Counted from the first letter of the stretch, positions 26,881-36,810 are shown. The stretch: DNA of 64,000 nucleotides from Bog-257 sp963805985 (GCA_963805985.1 CAWDWG010000001.1:558001-622000), one strand, 5' to 3'. Notes: generated by a model not told the origin, from the letters alone. A program made the numbers and translations.

Positions 26881-27837
26881 CTACTTGCCGATTTCTTCCA
26901 GATACTTTTCCGCTTCGAGCGCTGCCATGCAGCCCGTACCTGCCGCAGTTATAGCCTGCCGATAATGCCGGTCGGCCACGTCGCCGCTAATAAACACTCC
27001 CGGCGCGCGCGAGCAGACGAAATCTCCAGGAACGAGGTAGCCGTCGCCATCGCGAGCCAACTGATCGCCGACGAACTGGGCGTTGGGCGTATGGCCGATG
27101 CCCAGGAACATCGCGCTACTCGGCAGGTCCCACTGCTCGCCGGTTTTCAGATTGCGCAGGCGTAAACCGGTCACTTCCTTCTTGCTGACATCCAGGACAT
27201 CGTCGACCACGGTATCGGTCAGAAATTCGATCTTTTCATTCTTGCGGGCGCGGTCCAGCATGATCTTGGAGGCGCGAAACTCGTTGCGCCGGTGAATGAG
27301 GGTGACCTTGGAGGCGAAGCGCGTGAGGAACAGCGCCTCTTCCATCGCCGAGTCACCGCCGCCGATGACTGCGATCTCCTTGCCGGAAAAGAAAAACCCA
27401 TCGCAGGTGGCGCACGACGAAACCCCGTGGCCGATCAGCGCCTGCTCGTTGGGCAGGCCGAGCCATCGCGCCGAGGCACCACTGGCAATGATGAGCGTGC
27501 GGGTCAGCAGCGTTTCGCGTCCCACCTTCACCTCCAGCGGCTTCTTGCTGCCATCCGCGGCTTTGCGGGTGAGATCGACGCTGACCACATGACCTTGCAT
27601 GAATTCGGCGCCGAAGCGCGCGGCCTGCATCCGCATGTTGTCGATCAGCTCAGGACCCTGAATTCCTTCAGGAAAGCCGGGGAAGTTCTCGACCAGCGTG
27701 GTGATGGCAAGCTGGCCGCCGGGCTCGTGTCCATCGATGACTAGCGGCGAAAGATTGGCGCGAGCGGCATAAATCGCCGCCGTCAGCCCGGAGCATCCCG
27801 AGCCGATGATGATGACATTGCGAATATCGTCTGGCAT
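26881..27837 (-). CDS. trxB: Thioredoxin reductase
   Basis: A 318-residue FAD/NADPH enzyme that keeps thioredoxin reduced. It has the N-terminal FAD motif IIIGSGCSGLTAAIYAAR, the redox-active pair CATC (142-145), the NADPH motif VIGGGDSAMEEALFL and the C-terminal FAD motif GVFISGDVADRHYRQA. The frame extends 59 residues further upstream, but that part has no homology and the ATG at 27837 gives the standard start. No thioredoxin gene is adjacent. Confidence 0.95.
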   Translation of the reverse strand: MPDDIRNVIIIGSGCSGLTAAIYAARANLSPLVIDGHEPGGQLAITTLVENFPGFPEGIQGPELIDNMRMQAARFGAEFMQGHVVSVDLTRKAADGSKKPLEVKVGRETLLTRTLIIASGASARWLGLPNEQALIGHGVSSCATCDGFFFSGKEIAVIGGGDSAMEEALFLTRFASKVTLIHRRNEFRASKIMLDRARKNEKIEFLTDTVVDDVLDVSKKEVTGLRLRNLKTGEQWDLPSSAMFLGIGHTPNAQFVGDQLARDGDGYLVPGDFVCSRAPGVFISGDVADRHYRQAITAAGTGCMAALEAEKYLEEIGK

Positions 27838-28076
27838 AGAGGTTCGTTTGATTCTGCTGCGCCCGGAAAGATGCAACAGCCAGGTTTCCTCCGGGATTCT
27901 AGCAAAGAGCCAGACGCTGCCGGCCGTCATCTCCAGGAATAACCGTTTGCCACGCCCTCGGTAAGACGCGACTCCGGTGCTGCTGCGGGTATCATGTACT
28001 GAGGCTGTGGCCAAGGCATCGGTCCGCAGCGTTCTGGGTTTCGCTGCTGCTCAAAGCCGGCGGCTTCGTTAGGGCT

Positions 28077-30242
28077 ATGCCACTCCAGGTTCCCACATCC
28101 GCAGACATGCGGGCTCATTTGCGACGAATCCTGCGCCCCAAGACGAAATTGGGGAAGACGACACTCTGGTTCGCCTACTTGGCCGCGGCCCTGGAAATTC
28201 TGCGCCTGATCTTTCGCCCTGCGTCAAGCTCCATGCTGAGTGGCTGGGCGAGCTTCATCAGCATCGTCTTCCTCTTCGTCGCTTGTCTCGCGGGCCTTCG
28301 CTGGCTGCGGCGCGTGCTGATGTGGCGGCTGCGCAACCGCTTGATCGTCACCTACGTCTTCATCGGAGTCATTCCCGTCATTCTGCTGGTTGCGATGGCA
28401 TTGCTCGCCGGATTCCTTTTTGCCGGGCAGTTCGCGACCTATGTAGCCACGTCCGATTTGCAATCGGAGCTGCAGCACCTGGCAGCCACTAACCGTTCGC
28501 TCGCAACTCAGTTTCGCGCGCTCGGTCGGGAAGGCAAGTTGAATATGCAGCTGGCCGGCGAAATTGCCAGCGCCTCCGACGAACACTTTCGTCATCGCTC
28601 CGTCAGCGTGTGGGACAACGACCAGGGATTTGTGCTTGGCGAAGCCGGGCGCATCTCAGATCAGCCGATCAAGCCGTCTCCCGCGCTGAAGGGAGATTTC
28701 GCGGGCTTCGTAGTCGATAACGGTCGGCTGCAGATGCGAGCGGTCCGAAACGTCGATTACGGAACCCGTCATCTGACCGTGATTTCAAGCCTGCCGATCA
28801 CGACAGAGCTCCTGCGGCACGCGGCCTCCGAGTTGGGAAAGGTGAGTATCTACCCTCCCGAAGAAGAAACCAGCCCAGCATCTTCCGCTCCCACGAAGAC
28901 AAAAACGCCGGACCCCAATCCCAACATCGTCATCGACAACGGCAACTACCGTACGACATACAAAACCTCCGTGAACGCCGCCGGCATCGAGGCCGGCAGC
29001 GTTCCCCCGCCCGTAAATCTGCTGGACGTAAATTTTCCCTTCGGCACGCGCATCGACTTGATCAACTGGCAAACCGGCAAGCCGCTGCCCGGGCTCATCG
29101 GGGTCGACACTCGTCCCTCGATGATCTACGCCACGCTCTTCAGCACCCTGGGAGACTGGGCCAGCGGAGTGCGCTACATCCTGATCGGAATCGTGATCGC
29201 CTTCGGCGTGATTGAGCTGATCGCGCTGCTCATCGGCGTGCGGCTGACGCGCAGTATGACCAAGTCGGTGGCCGAGCTGTACAACGCGACCGGGCATATC
29301 AATCGCGGCGAACTGCAGCATCGCATCCGTATTCGTACCAACGATCAGATGGCCGCGCTGGAGCAATCGTTCAACTCGATGACGCAGTCGCTGGCCAACC
29401 TCATCGCGGAACAAAAAGAAAAGCAGCGGATGGAAAGCGAGCTGGCGATTGCATATGAGGTGCAGGACCTGCTTTATCCCGAGGACCTGAGCGGCTTGCC
29501 CTCGCTGGAAGTGCACGGGGTATGCCGGCCGGCCCGTACGGTCAGCGGCGACTACTACGATTTCATTCCGCTGAGCGAAGACCGCATGGTGCTGGCGGTT
29601 GGCGATATCAGCGGCAAGGGTATCTCGGCGGCGTTGCTGATGGCCACCGTGCATGCGTTTGTGCGTGCGTATTCGTTGGAGCCGGAGCTGACGGTCGCCT
29701 CCGTTGCGGTAGGCGCAGGAGTGGCGGAGAGCGAGCTATCGGCGCTCAGCAATAGCAACGGTAATCCCGTGGCCGGACTATCTCCTGGACTGCTGATGGC
29801 GACACTGAATTATCAACTGTTCCGCAGCACCCCTCCGTCGAAATACGCGACCATGTTCCTGTGTTGCTACTGTGCGGAATCCCGCTCTTTGATTTATTCC
29901 AACGCGGGCCATCTGCCTCCGTTGCTGCTGGGCGGCAATGGGGATATCCGCCGGCTGGAACCCTCGGGCACGGTCGTCGGATTGTTTGACGGCATGACGT
30001 ACGGCGAGGCTTCGGTGGACATGAAACCGGGCGACATCTTCGTTGCCTACAGCGACGGCATCACCGAACCGGAGAACGAGTTTGGCGAGTTCGGCGAAGA
30101 GCGCCTTATCGAATTGATCCAGCGGCATCGCGACCAACCCTTAGCGCGGATCAGCGAGGCCGTGACTGGGGCGGTTACCGATTGGATCGCCGGCGCCGAA
30201 CAGCCGGATGATGTAACCCTGGTCTTGGCGCGGGCGCGGTGA
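28077..30242 (+). CDS. RsbU-type serine phosphatase with membrane sensor and HAMP domain
   Basis: A 721-residue membrane protein. Helices near 25-60 and 85-115 anchor an extracytoplasmic sensor segment up to ~360; then comes another helix, a HAMP domain (RLTRSMTKSVAELYNATGHI) and a PP2C/SpoIIE phosphatase domain (~475-720) with VSGDYYDFIPL, VGDISGKGISAALLMA, SNAGHLPPLLL, FVAYSDGITEPENEFGEFG and DDVTLVLAR, including the metal-binding aspartates. Such enzymes dephosphorylate anti-sigma-factor antagonists in partner-switching stress control. No anti-sigma kinase or antagonist is nearby. A similar phosphatase begins at the right edge of the window. Its stop overlaps the next gene's GTG. Confidence 0.9.
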   Translation: MPLQVPTSADMRAHLRRILRPKTKLGKTTLWFAYLAAALEILRLIFRPASSSMLSGWASFISIVFLFVACLAGLRWLRRVLMWRLRNRLIVTYVFIGVIPVILLVAMALLAGFLFAGQFATYVATSDLQSELQHLAATNRSLATQFRALGREGKLNMQLAGEIASASDEHFRHRSVSVWDNDQGFVLGEAGRISDQPIKPSPALKGDFAGFVVDNGRLQMRAVRNVDYGTRHLTVISSLPITTELLRHAASELGKVSIYPPEEETSPASSAPTKTKTPDPNPNIVIDNGNYRTTYKTSVNAAGIEAGSVPPPVNLLDVNFPFGTRIDLINWQTGKPLPGLIGVDTRPSMIYATLFSTLGDWASGVRYILIGIVIAFGVIELIALLIGVRLTRSMTKSVAELYNATGHINRGELQHRIRIRTNDQMAALEQSFNSMTQSLANLIAEQKEKQRMESELAIAYEVQDLLYPEDLSGLPSLEVHGVCRPARTVSGDYYDFIPLSEDRMVLAVGDISGKGISAALLMATVHAFVRAYSLEPELTVASVAVGAGVAESELSALSNSNGNPVAGLSPGLLMATLNYQLFRSTPPSKYATMFLCCYCAESRSLIYSNAGHLPPLLLGGNGDIRRLEPSGTVVGLFDGMTYGEASVDMKPGDIFVAYSDGITEPENEFGEFGEERLIELIQRHRDQPLARISEAVTGAVTDWIAGAEQPDDVTLVLARAR

Positions 30243-31756
30243 AGACGAACCCTTCTGCTGCTACATTTACTGCTATGCCCGGAGTCAGCGAGCCTGCGAT
30301 CGATCCGCAGAGAACGCGCGCCGGAATCTCTCCCCGACAAGCTGCCCTTCTCGCGTTGCTTACGGTTGCCGGAGGATGGCTACGCCTGTCGCACCTGGGA
30401 GTGCAGAGCCTGTGGATCGACGAGGGCGCAACTGTCGCACTCAGCCGCGCCTCGTGGCAGCACTTCGCCTGGGTGTGGTGGCATGGCGAAGCTAACCTGC
30501 AGACCATCTACTTCCTGCTTATGCGCGGCTGGATCCATCTGGGCAACAGCGAGACCTGGCTGCGCTTGCCGTCTGCGCTGTTCGGAATTGCAGCAATACC
30601 CCTTTTGTACTTCGTGGCCCGTAAGTTCATGGGCGTTGAGCCTGCATTGGCGGCCGCCGCTCTGCTGGCGTTCAGCCCCTCGCACGTTTATTACTCGCAG
30701 GAAGCTCGCGGCTACACGCTGGCAATTTTGATGGTGCTGCTGTCGACGTATTTCTTTGTGCGGGCGGTGGAATCATGCCGTCGCAGAGACTGGGCGCTCT
30801 GGATGTGGACCAGCATCCTGGCCTTTTATTGCCACGATTTCACTGCTCTGGTGCTGGTCGCGCAGGCATGCTCGATGTGGTTCAAAGCTGAGCCCAGGCG
30901 CTGGCGGTCATTACTGATTAGAGGCACGATAATTATTGCGCTTGCCGTCCCAGGCCTTACCTACGTTTTTCGCGCGTCTCCGGAAAATCTGCATTTCATC
31001 TGGATGCCGCGCCCGAGTGCGAAAGAGTTCTGGCATCTGGCAGGATTCTTTGGCGGAAATGGCCTTAAGGTCATCGTTGCCGGCATTCTGTGGCTCGGCG
31101 GTTTGGCAGCGCTCTGGCGTAGCCGCCTATCTCCGCGCGATCGCGACGCTTTCTGGCGCGGAATGCTTATCCTGCTATGGACGCTGCTCCCGGCACTCAT
31201 CCTCGCACTGATCTCAGAGTGGCAGCCTCTATTTCTTCAGCGCTATGTGATCTTCTCTTTGCCGGCAGCCATGCTGCTCGCGGCGCTCGGCGCAGACTGC
31301 TTGCGGAAGTGGAGGATCGGGATTTTGTTGGTAGTCCTACTCTGTGGGATGTCGATCCCGACCATCATTGGCGATTATCACAAGCCGCGTGAGGACTGGC
31401 GTCGTGCGAGCAATTCCATCCTTGCAGCGGCCACGCCGGGGGACGCCGTCGTCTTCTTTCCCTTCTATAGCCGTATCATGCTCGACTATTATCGCGATCG
31501 ATCTGGCGTCAGCACGCCTCTGCATATCTTCGCACCGCAATACTATGCCGGTGGCGAAGACGCACGAAATCTCCTAAAGGCATTAGGTTCCGAGCCAACT
31601 CAATTCCGCCACGTCTTTGTGGTTGTGGCGATTGAGCGCAGCACGATTAGCGATTTCGACTATGGTCCTGCCGTGAACGAGAAGCTGCAGTCGATTTACG
31701 GCGAGCCTGTAGTACATAAGTTTGCGGATGTCGAGGTTCTGGAATTTGAGCGCTAG
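30239..31756 (+). CDS. GT-C family membrane glycosyltransferase (GT39/ArnT-like)
   Basis: A 505-residue protein with about ten to eleven helices. The first outer loop holds the acidic motif SLWIDEGATVALS, expected for the catalytic site of GT-C enzymes, followed by LRLPSALFGIAAIPLLYFVA and SHVYYSQEARGYTLA, both typical of bacterial GT39/ArnT-like glycosyltransferases that take sugar from a polyprenyl carrier. The C-terminal ~130 residues are soluble. The GTG start overlaps the phosphatase stop (GTGA), so the two genes are coupled. It is not a member of the TMTC-like family (no TPRs). Confidence 0.82.
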   Translation: MKTNPSAATFTAMPGVSEPAIDPQRTRAGISPRQAALLALLTVAGGWLRLSHLGVQSLWIDEGATVALSRASWQHFAWVWWHGEANLQTIYFLLMRGWIHLGNSETWLRLPSALFGIAAIPLLYFVARKFMGVEPALAAAALLAFSPSHVYYSQEARGYTLAILMVLLSTYFFVRAVESCRRRDWALWMWTSILAFYCHDFTALVLVAQACSMWFKAEPRRWRSLLIRGTIIIALAVPGLTYVFRASPENLHFIWMPRPSAKEFWHLAGFFGGNGLKVIVAGILWLGGLAALWRSRLSPRDRDAFWRGMLILLWTLLPALILALISEWQPLFLQRYVIFSLPAAMLLAALGADCLRKWRIGILLVVLLCGMSIPTIIGDYHKPREDWRRASNSILAAATPGDAVVFFPFYSRIMLDYYRDRSGVSTPLHIFAPQYYAGGEDARNLLKALGSEPTQFRHVFVVVAIERSTISDFDYGPAVNEKLQSIYGEPVVHKFADVEVLEFER

Positions 31757-31760
31757 GGGC

Positions 31761-33239
31761 TCACTCTAGTGTGCAGTGAAATAAGTTATAGCTCCAAGGG
31801 TTCAGCTCGACATACAGTCCGGGAGCAAGCACTGCATTGCCATCGCGTTCATAAACTGCGTCCGACAACAGATCAGCCAAGTGCCAAGTCCTGCCCGCTC
31901 CTTCCTGCCACGGAATCTTCACCTGCCCTTGAGCCCTGCCTTCGCTTAGATTAACGATGATGAGATACCGGTCGTCGTCGTCCGTCCAACTCCATGCCAG
32001 AAGATTGAGAAAGCTCGCGTTGTCCGCCCAACCACTGCGCTCACAGAGCTGCCAATTCCCCGCGCGAAATACAGGATGGTCGATCGCCTTCAGAAGCTTT
32101 GAGTAGAAGGCACGCAACTCCTCATCGACCGGCTCAGCCTGACGCCGCCCGAGAAATACCGGTAGTCGAACCTTGCGTCCCTCGAACTGACCTTCGTGAA
32201 ACAGACGAGCGCCGGGAAGCGTCGACGTAACGACGGCTGCGGCCCGTTCTTTTGCGCCTGCGAAAGCGCCGGCAGCGCGAGGCTCGTCGTGGTTCTCAAG
32301 AAAACGCAACAGCTTGCTCTGATAGTCGAGGTCGGCCCACACGTGCAGGCGTACCGACTCGGCGCTGTCGTGCTGCAGGCGGTCATAGAGCCGCTTGTCA
32401 TAGCAGAAGTCAAACCCATGCTGCTGCAGTTCCCATTCGAGGTCCCAGTAGGCCTCTGCGATAAAGAGGAAATCCGGGTGTGCTTTCTTGACCGCAGGAA
32501 TAACCGCGTCCCAATATTCCTCGGCAGGCGGATCCCCGACTCGCTTCCCCCAAGTGCGCTCGAAAACCGCATTGAGCAGAAGCATCGACATATCGCAGCG
32601 AATGCCATCGCACTGCGACGCAATGTCCGAGACTGTATCGATCACGGCCTGGCGAAGGCCGGGCCGGAAGGCGTTCAACTGCACCACATCCGGCCACGCG
32701 GGGAAGTAGGGATCGCGACCGCAGGCAAGAAATCGGCTTTGTACCTCAATGTAGGACTTGGGATCATTCCGCGCTTCATCAGCGCTCACCTGGATGAAGT
32801 ATTCCGGGTGTTGAGTTACCCAGGAATGGTCGGGAGCTACGTGGTTAGGCACAAAGTCCAGAACCAGCTTCATGCCGCGACTGGCCAGCTCTTTGCGGGC
32901 GACAGCGAGGCCGTCCGGCCCGCCCAAGTGCTGGTCGACGCTGTAGCCGCGAACGCAATAGGGTGATCCCACATTGTCAGACATCTGGAAATCCGGAAGC
33001 GCTCGGCGAAAATCGTCCAGCAAGGTGGGGTTCTGGCTGGCGATAGCAATGCCGGCGGGGCTGCGTTCCCAGACTCCCATGAGCCACACAGCGTCGAAAC
33101 CATAGGTCGCGAGCGCATCCCATTCGGCTGCGGGCACCGAACCTAAATCGATCGGCTTGTCATGCCAACGGCCCAGGTCGGCAAGCCAGACCCAGGTATT
33201 GATCTCATACATTGTGGGATAGCGTGGCCAAAGAGCCAT
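31761..33239 (-). CDS. GH13-family alpha-amylase-like enzyme
   Basis: A 492-residue cytosolic glycoside hydrolase or glucan-modifying enzyme. The TIM-barrel motifs are present: FDAVWLMGVWERS, LVLDFVPNHVAPDH (region I), GIRCDMSML (nucleophile D216), FIAEAYWDLEW (acid E262) and FLENHDEPRAA (D318), followed by a beta-sandwich C-terminal domain. It has no signal peptide, so it works on an internal alpha-glucan or maltooligosaccharide. Which one (hydrolase, transferase or trehalose pathway) cannot be told. It overlaps no gene and converges with the glycosyltransferase. Confidence 0.88.
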   Translation of the reverse strand: MALWPRYPTMYEINTWVWLADLGRWHDKPIDLGSVPAAEWDALATYGFDAVWLMGVWERSPAGIAIASQNPTLLDDFRRALPDFQMSDNVGSPYCVRGYSVDQHLGGPDGLAVARKELASRGMKLVLDFVPNHVAPDHSWVTQHPEYFIQVSADEARNDPKSYIEVQSRFLACGRDPYFPAWPDVVQLNAFRPGLRQAVIDTVSDIASQCDGIRCDMSMLLLNAVFERTWGKRVGDPPAEEYWDAVIPAVKKAHPDFLFIAEAYWDLEWELQQHGFDFCYDKRLYDRLQHDSAESVRLHVWADLDYQSKLLRFLENHDEPRAAGAFAGAKERAAAVVTSTLPGARLFHEGQFEGRKVRLPVFLGRRQAEPVDEELRAFYSKLLKAIDHPVFRAGNWQLCERSGWADNASFLNLLAWSWTDDDDRYLIIVNLSEGRAQGQVKIPWQEGAGRTWHLADLLSDAVYERDGNAVLAPGLYVELNPWSYNLFHCTLE

Positions 33240-33269
33240 AAGGATCGGCCTCCGTAAACACAGGATAGG

Positions 33270-34979
33270 CTATTTGCCGGCCCGGGGAGCCATTTCCGCG
33301 CCCAACTTGGCAAATGCCTCGAGTGCGTTGTGCAGGCGCGGGAAGAGGAGATCGGGGCCGACGACTTCGGTTAAGCCGTGGCGATCAAAGTCAGCCATCA
33401 GAGACGGCGGAACACGCGCGAAAGCCAGCACGATTCCGTCCTCGGCTAGTTCCTTCTGTAGTCTTAACACGACCCGGACCGCAGTATAGTCGAGATTGGT
33501 GATCGCCTCCGCATCCACGACGACCCAACGTATGGGGGACGGCGTTGGCCCAACGAGCGTATGGATCTCTTCTGCAAAGCGGCCGGCATTCGCGTAGAAC
33601 AGCGGTGCGCCGAAGCGGTAGATGGAGATACCGGGCCTGGTAACTGCCCCGGGCGATACCGGGATCACACGCCGATATAAACCAGCCTCGTCCACCAGCA
33701 CACCGGTATGAGGCTGGTAGCTATGCTGAACGATGCGCAACAGCGATAGCACCATCGCCAGGATGATTCCCTGCTCGACCCCGACGGTAACAACGATCAC
33801 GGCTGTAATGGCCGCCAGAGCACACTCGCCAGGGCTTTCGCGCCGCATGCTCGCCAGCCCGCGCAGGTCAACAAGTTTGATCGCGATGATGAAGACGATG
33901 GAGCCGAGCACGCAGCGCGGCAAATACTGCACCGGTCCGGTAAAGGCGAGCAGGACCACAGCGACGATGCCGGCAGTGCACATCTGGGCGAACTGGCTGC
34001 GCCCGCCGGAACTCTCTACCATCGCGGTCTGCGTGGGGCTTCCGTTGACGACAAATGTTCCGCTGATGGCCGCGGCGGCGTTCGCCGCCGAGAGTCCCAC
34101 AATGTCGGAGTTCTCATTCAGCGACTGCTGATGTCTCTCGGCATAAACACGTGCGGTTGCCGCGCTTTGGGCCACGATCATGACGAAGCACGAACCGGCG
34201 ATCCCAATCAGCAACTGCATGTCGTGCCAGTTCACCGGCGGCAACGAAAGATGCGGCAAGCCACCGGCCACAGGTCCAATCGTAGCGATACCGTGCGCCG
34301 CAAAGCTCAAGAGCTTGCTTGCGGTAATGGCGGCGACAACTGCGATCAGCGGTCCGGGTATCTTCGGAGAGAGGCGCGCGAGCAAAAGCACGCCCACGAT
34401 CACGGTCAACGAAATGGCAAGCGTCGGTAGTCGCACCTGCCTGAGCTTATGCAAGACTTCGTTCAGCTGCAGCAGAGTTCTATGCGACTGAATGTCCAGC
34501 CCTAGCACCTGGCCGAGGACCGCAATGCCAACCTGAAATCCAACGCCGGTGAGAAAGCCGACCAGCACGGTTTGCGAGAGGAAATCTGCGAGAAACCCAA
34601 GCTTCAGCAGCCGTGCCACAAGCAGGAAAACAGCGGTCAGCAAGGCGACCTCGCTGGCCAGCTGAACGTAGCGCGGACTACCGATGGGCGCTAGTCCGAC
34701 CAGCCCGCCGGAGAGAATGGCGGCTGTGGCGGAATCGGCGGACACGACCAGATAGCGTGAAGAACCGAACGCGGCGAACGCGATGGGCGGAATCAACAGC
34801 GTGTAGAAGCCGGTCACCACCGGGGTGCCGGCGATTTTTGTATAGCCCAGCGCCTGCGGGACATTCATCGCCGCCAGTTGGAAGCCGGCGAGGGCGTCGC
34901 GAATCGCCCGCGTCCGTTGCAGAGGACGCACGCTTTGGAACAGATTCGACCATGGCCGATGCGCGCTTCCGTCGTTCAA
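33270..34979 (-). CDS. SulP-family inorganic anion transporter
   Basis: A 569-residue transporter: the N-terminal signature QLAAMNVPQALGYTKIAGTPVV, many helices, and a C-terminal STAS domain (FGAPLFYANAGRFAEEI, then VDAEAITNLDYTAV). SulP proteins move sulfate, bicarbonate or other anions with sodium or protons. The substrate is unknown; there is no carbonic anhydrase or sulfate-assimilation gene beside it. Its ATG overlaps the stop of the ion-channel gene by four bases, so they form an operon. Confidence 0.88.
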   Translation of the reverse strand: MNDGSAHRPWSNLFQSVRPLQRTRAIRDALAGFQLAAMNVPQALGYTKIAGTPVVTGFYTLLIPPIAFAAFGSSRYLVVSADSATAAILSGGLVGLAPIGSPRYVQLASEVALLTAVFLLVARLLKLGFLADFLSQTVLVGFLTGVGFQVGIAVLGQVLGLDIQSHRTLLQLNEVLHKLRQVRLPTLAISLTVIVGVLLLARLSPKIPGPLIAVVAAITASKLLSFAAHGIATIGPVAGGLPHLSLPPVNWHDMQLLIGIAGSCFVMIVAQSAATARVYAERHQQSLNENSDIVGLSAANAAAAISGTFVVNGSPTQTAMVESSGGRSQFAQMCTAGIVAVVLLAFTGPVQYLPRCVLGSIVFIIAIKLVDLRGLASMRRESPGECALAAITAVIVVTVGVEQGIILAMVLSLLRIVQHSYQPHTGVLVDEAGLYRRVIPVSPGAVTRPGISIYRFGAPLFYANAGRFAEEIHTLVGPTPSPIRWVVVDAEAITNLDYTAVRVVLRLQKELAEDGIVLAFARVPPSLMADFDRHGLTEVVGPDLLFPRLHNALEAFAKLGAEMAPRAGK

Positions 34980-35746
34980 TTCTTGACCTCAGGATCATTC
35001 TGCGGGGTGGCCTGCCCCAACATGTCTTCGTCGTGGCGTTCCTTGTCGCGAAGCTTCTGGATCTCGACCTTCGCCGAGTCATGGATCTGCTTCTCTTCCA
35101 GCTTTTCTTCTTTCCGGATGGCCCGCGTGTCGGAAAACGACGCTCCTTTGGATCCGTTCTCGGCCTGCAATCTTTGAGCCTTGATCGCCTCCGTCTCGCT
35201 CTTGACGACATTGTGTTCAGCTGTTCGCGCAGCTGCACGCAGATTAAGCGCTTCCGCGCGCTCCACCTCCAGCTGTTCAATCAGCTTTACGTAATTCGTG
35301 ACCAGGCTGACCAGCACGCCGGTAGTCCAGGCAAGAGTGAACAAGCCTGAGATGGCAATGATGGGGCTGATATTGCGCCAGCTCGCGCCCAGATCAACGG
35401 CGCCGTAGCCGAGAGTGGTGTAGGCGTTGGCGCAAAAATAAATGGCGTCAGTGGGGCGCACGATCAGGCCGAGCCAGATCAGCGCGTAGGCCCACATCGT
35501 GATCTCAGCGATGTGCATGGACAGCATCAGGAAAACGGCCCAGCCGAAGATGAATGCGGCGCGGCCCAGATGCGGCCTGCCAAGTCTCAGCCGGAGTTCG
35601 GCCCGCTTGAAAGAAACGAGGATGCGATGCAGACCCACGCCATGAAACAGCGTGAGCAGCACCAGGATAAGGGACCCGATGCCGATAGCCGCCATCGGCT
35701 TGAATTCGTCAGGAATCTTCAGCAACAGCGATGAAAGACTGGGCAA
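34976..35746 (-). CDS. Two-TM potassium-channel-like protein with charged coiled coil
   Basis: A 256-residue protein with about four hydrophobic segments. The pore helix and filter read NAYTTLGYGAVD, a potassium-type TTxGYG filter, followed by a pore-lining helix (AISGLFTLAWTTGVLVSLV). The last ~115 residues are highly charged (many E, K, R) and predicted to be coiled coil, so they may tether or multimerise the channel. This fits the ion-channel-2 family. It is the first gene of a pair with the SulP transporter, suggesting linked anion and potassium flow. Confidence 0.82.
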   Translation of the reverse strand: MPSLSSLLLKIPDEFKPMAAIGIGSLILVLLTLFHGVGLHRILVSFKRAELRLRLGRPHLGRAAFIFGWAVFLMLSMHIAEITMWAYALIWLGLIVRPTDAIYFCANAYTTLGYGAVDLGASWRNISPIIAISGLFTLAWTTGVLVSLVTNYVKLIEQLEVERAEALNLRAAARTAEHNVVKSETEAIKAQRLQAENGSKGASFSDTRAIRKEEKLEEKQIHDSAKVEIQKLRDKERHDEDMLGQATPQNDPEVKN

Positions 35747-35793
35747 TGCGCTATCCCTCTGGCTATCGCTTCATCAGACTGTAACATTGCGGG

Positions 35794-36798
35794 TCAAGCA
35801 TGGGCAGTGAGCAGCTCGCGCGCAATCCGCGCATAGAGATTGATGGCATCCAGCAACTGCCGCTTCTCGATGTACTCGCCTTCGGTGTGAGCCACGTGAA
35901 TCGACCCGGGGCCGATCAGCAGCGGCTTTCCCCACTTCGTGAGCGCGGGAATGTCGGTGGTGAATGCGGCAATCATGGTCTCGACACCGGGAACGGTGCC
36001 CAATTCCATGAAAGGGATCTCCAGAACAAAGTTAGCTTCGGCCTTATCGCCCGCCGCCTTGGTGATCCGCTGGCGCAGATCTTCCGACGGTCCGACCAGG
36101 CGAAACAGCAGGTGGGCGATGGCGTAATCCGGAATGACGTTGGGCGCGCGACCGCCTTCGATTTGGCCGATATTCAACGTGCAGGGACCGGCTTTAGGAT
36201 TGGTGGGCAGTTTTATCTTGCGAATCTTGTGCAGCGCGTCGAGCAACTTCTCGATTGCGGATTCGCCGAGCTCCGGATAGGCCGAGTGGGCCATCTTGCC
36301 ACGCGCGATCAGTTCGACACGCAGCGTCCCCTTCGACGCAACCGCCAGTCGGTTCTCGGTCGGTTCGCCGTTGATCAGAAACTTCACGCCGCGCGGCTGC
36401 TGGTTCGCGACTTGAGCACCCTGACTGTCGCGCTCCTCGCCCACCAGAAACAGCAGTCCAATATGAATGCCTTCGGCCTTCAGCCTTTCGGAGGCTGCGA
36501 TCTGAGCCACGATGATGCCCTTGGCGTCACAGGAGCCGCGGCCGTAGACACGATCTGCCGTCTCCGACGAGGGGATGAACGGCGGGACGGTATCCATGTG
36601 GGTAGAGAGCGCGAGTTGCGGATTCGGATGGTCAGGGTGCGTTGCCCAGATATCGAAGCGATCGCCTTCGACGGGGATTCGTTCGACGTGGTAGCCGAGC
36701 TGGGTCAATTCCCCGGCGAGCACGTTAGCGACCGGGCCTTCCATGCCGGTCGTGGATTCGATATCGATGAGCTTGCGTGTAAGTGCGAAGACGTCCAT
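35794..36798 (-). CDS. M20-family metallopeptidase/deacylase (ArgE/DapE-like)
   Basis: A 334-residue enzyme with the M20 motifs: STHMDTVPPFIPS (first metal ligands), GRGSCDAKGIIVAQI, VGEERDSQGA (catalytic Glu), NGEPTENRLAVASKG and, near the end, GSIHVAHTEGEYI. Such enzymes hydrolyse N-acyl amino acids or dipeptides; the exact substrate is unclear, since it is neither a clear ArgE nor DapE. The frame is open to 36834, but the extra residues lie in a repeat; the ATG at 36798 fits, with a -10 at 36805-36810 and no Shine-Dalgarno. Confidence 0.88.
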   Translation of the reverse strand: MDVFALTRKLIDIESTTGMEGPVANVLAGELTQLGYHVERIPVEGDRFDIWATHPDHPNPQLALSTHMDTVPPFIPSSETADRVYGRGSCDAKGIIVAQIAASERLKAEGIHIGLLFLVGEERDSQGAQVANQQPRGVKFLINGEPTENRLAVASKGTLRVELIARGKMAHSAYPELGESAIEKLLDALHKIRKIKLPTNPKAGPCTLNIGQIEGGRAPNVIPDYAIAHLLFRLVGPSEDLRQRITKAAGDKAEANFVLEIPFMELGTVPGVETMIAAFTTDIPALTKWGKPLLIGPGSIHVAHTEGEYIEKRQLLDAINLYARIARELLTAHA

Positions 36799-36804
36799 CT
36801 GGGC

Positions 36805-36810
36805 AGAATA
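36805..36810 (-). promoter_or_regulatory. Probable -10 of the M20 gene (leaderless)
   Basis: TATTCT on the minus strand ends six bases before the ATG at 36798, so the message would be leaderless. A copy of the CACAGAGACAC repeat arm (36816-36833) abuts it, as at nadK. Confidence 0.45.
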
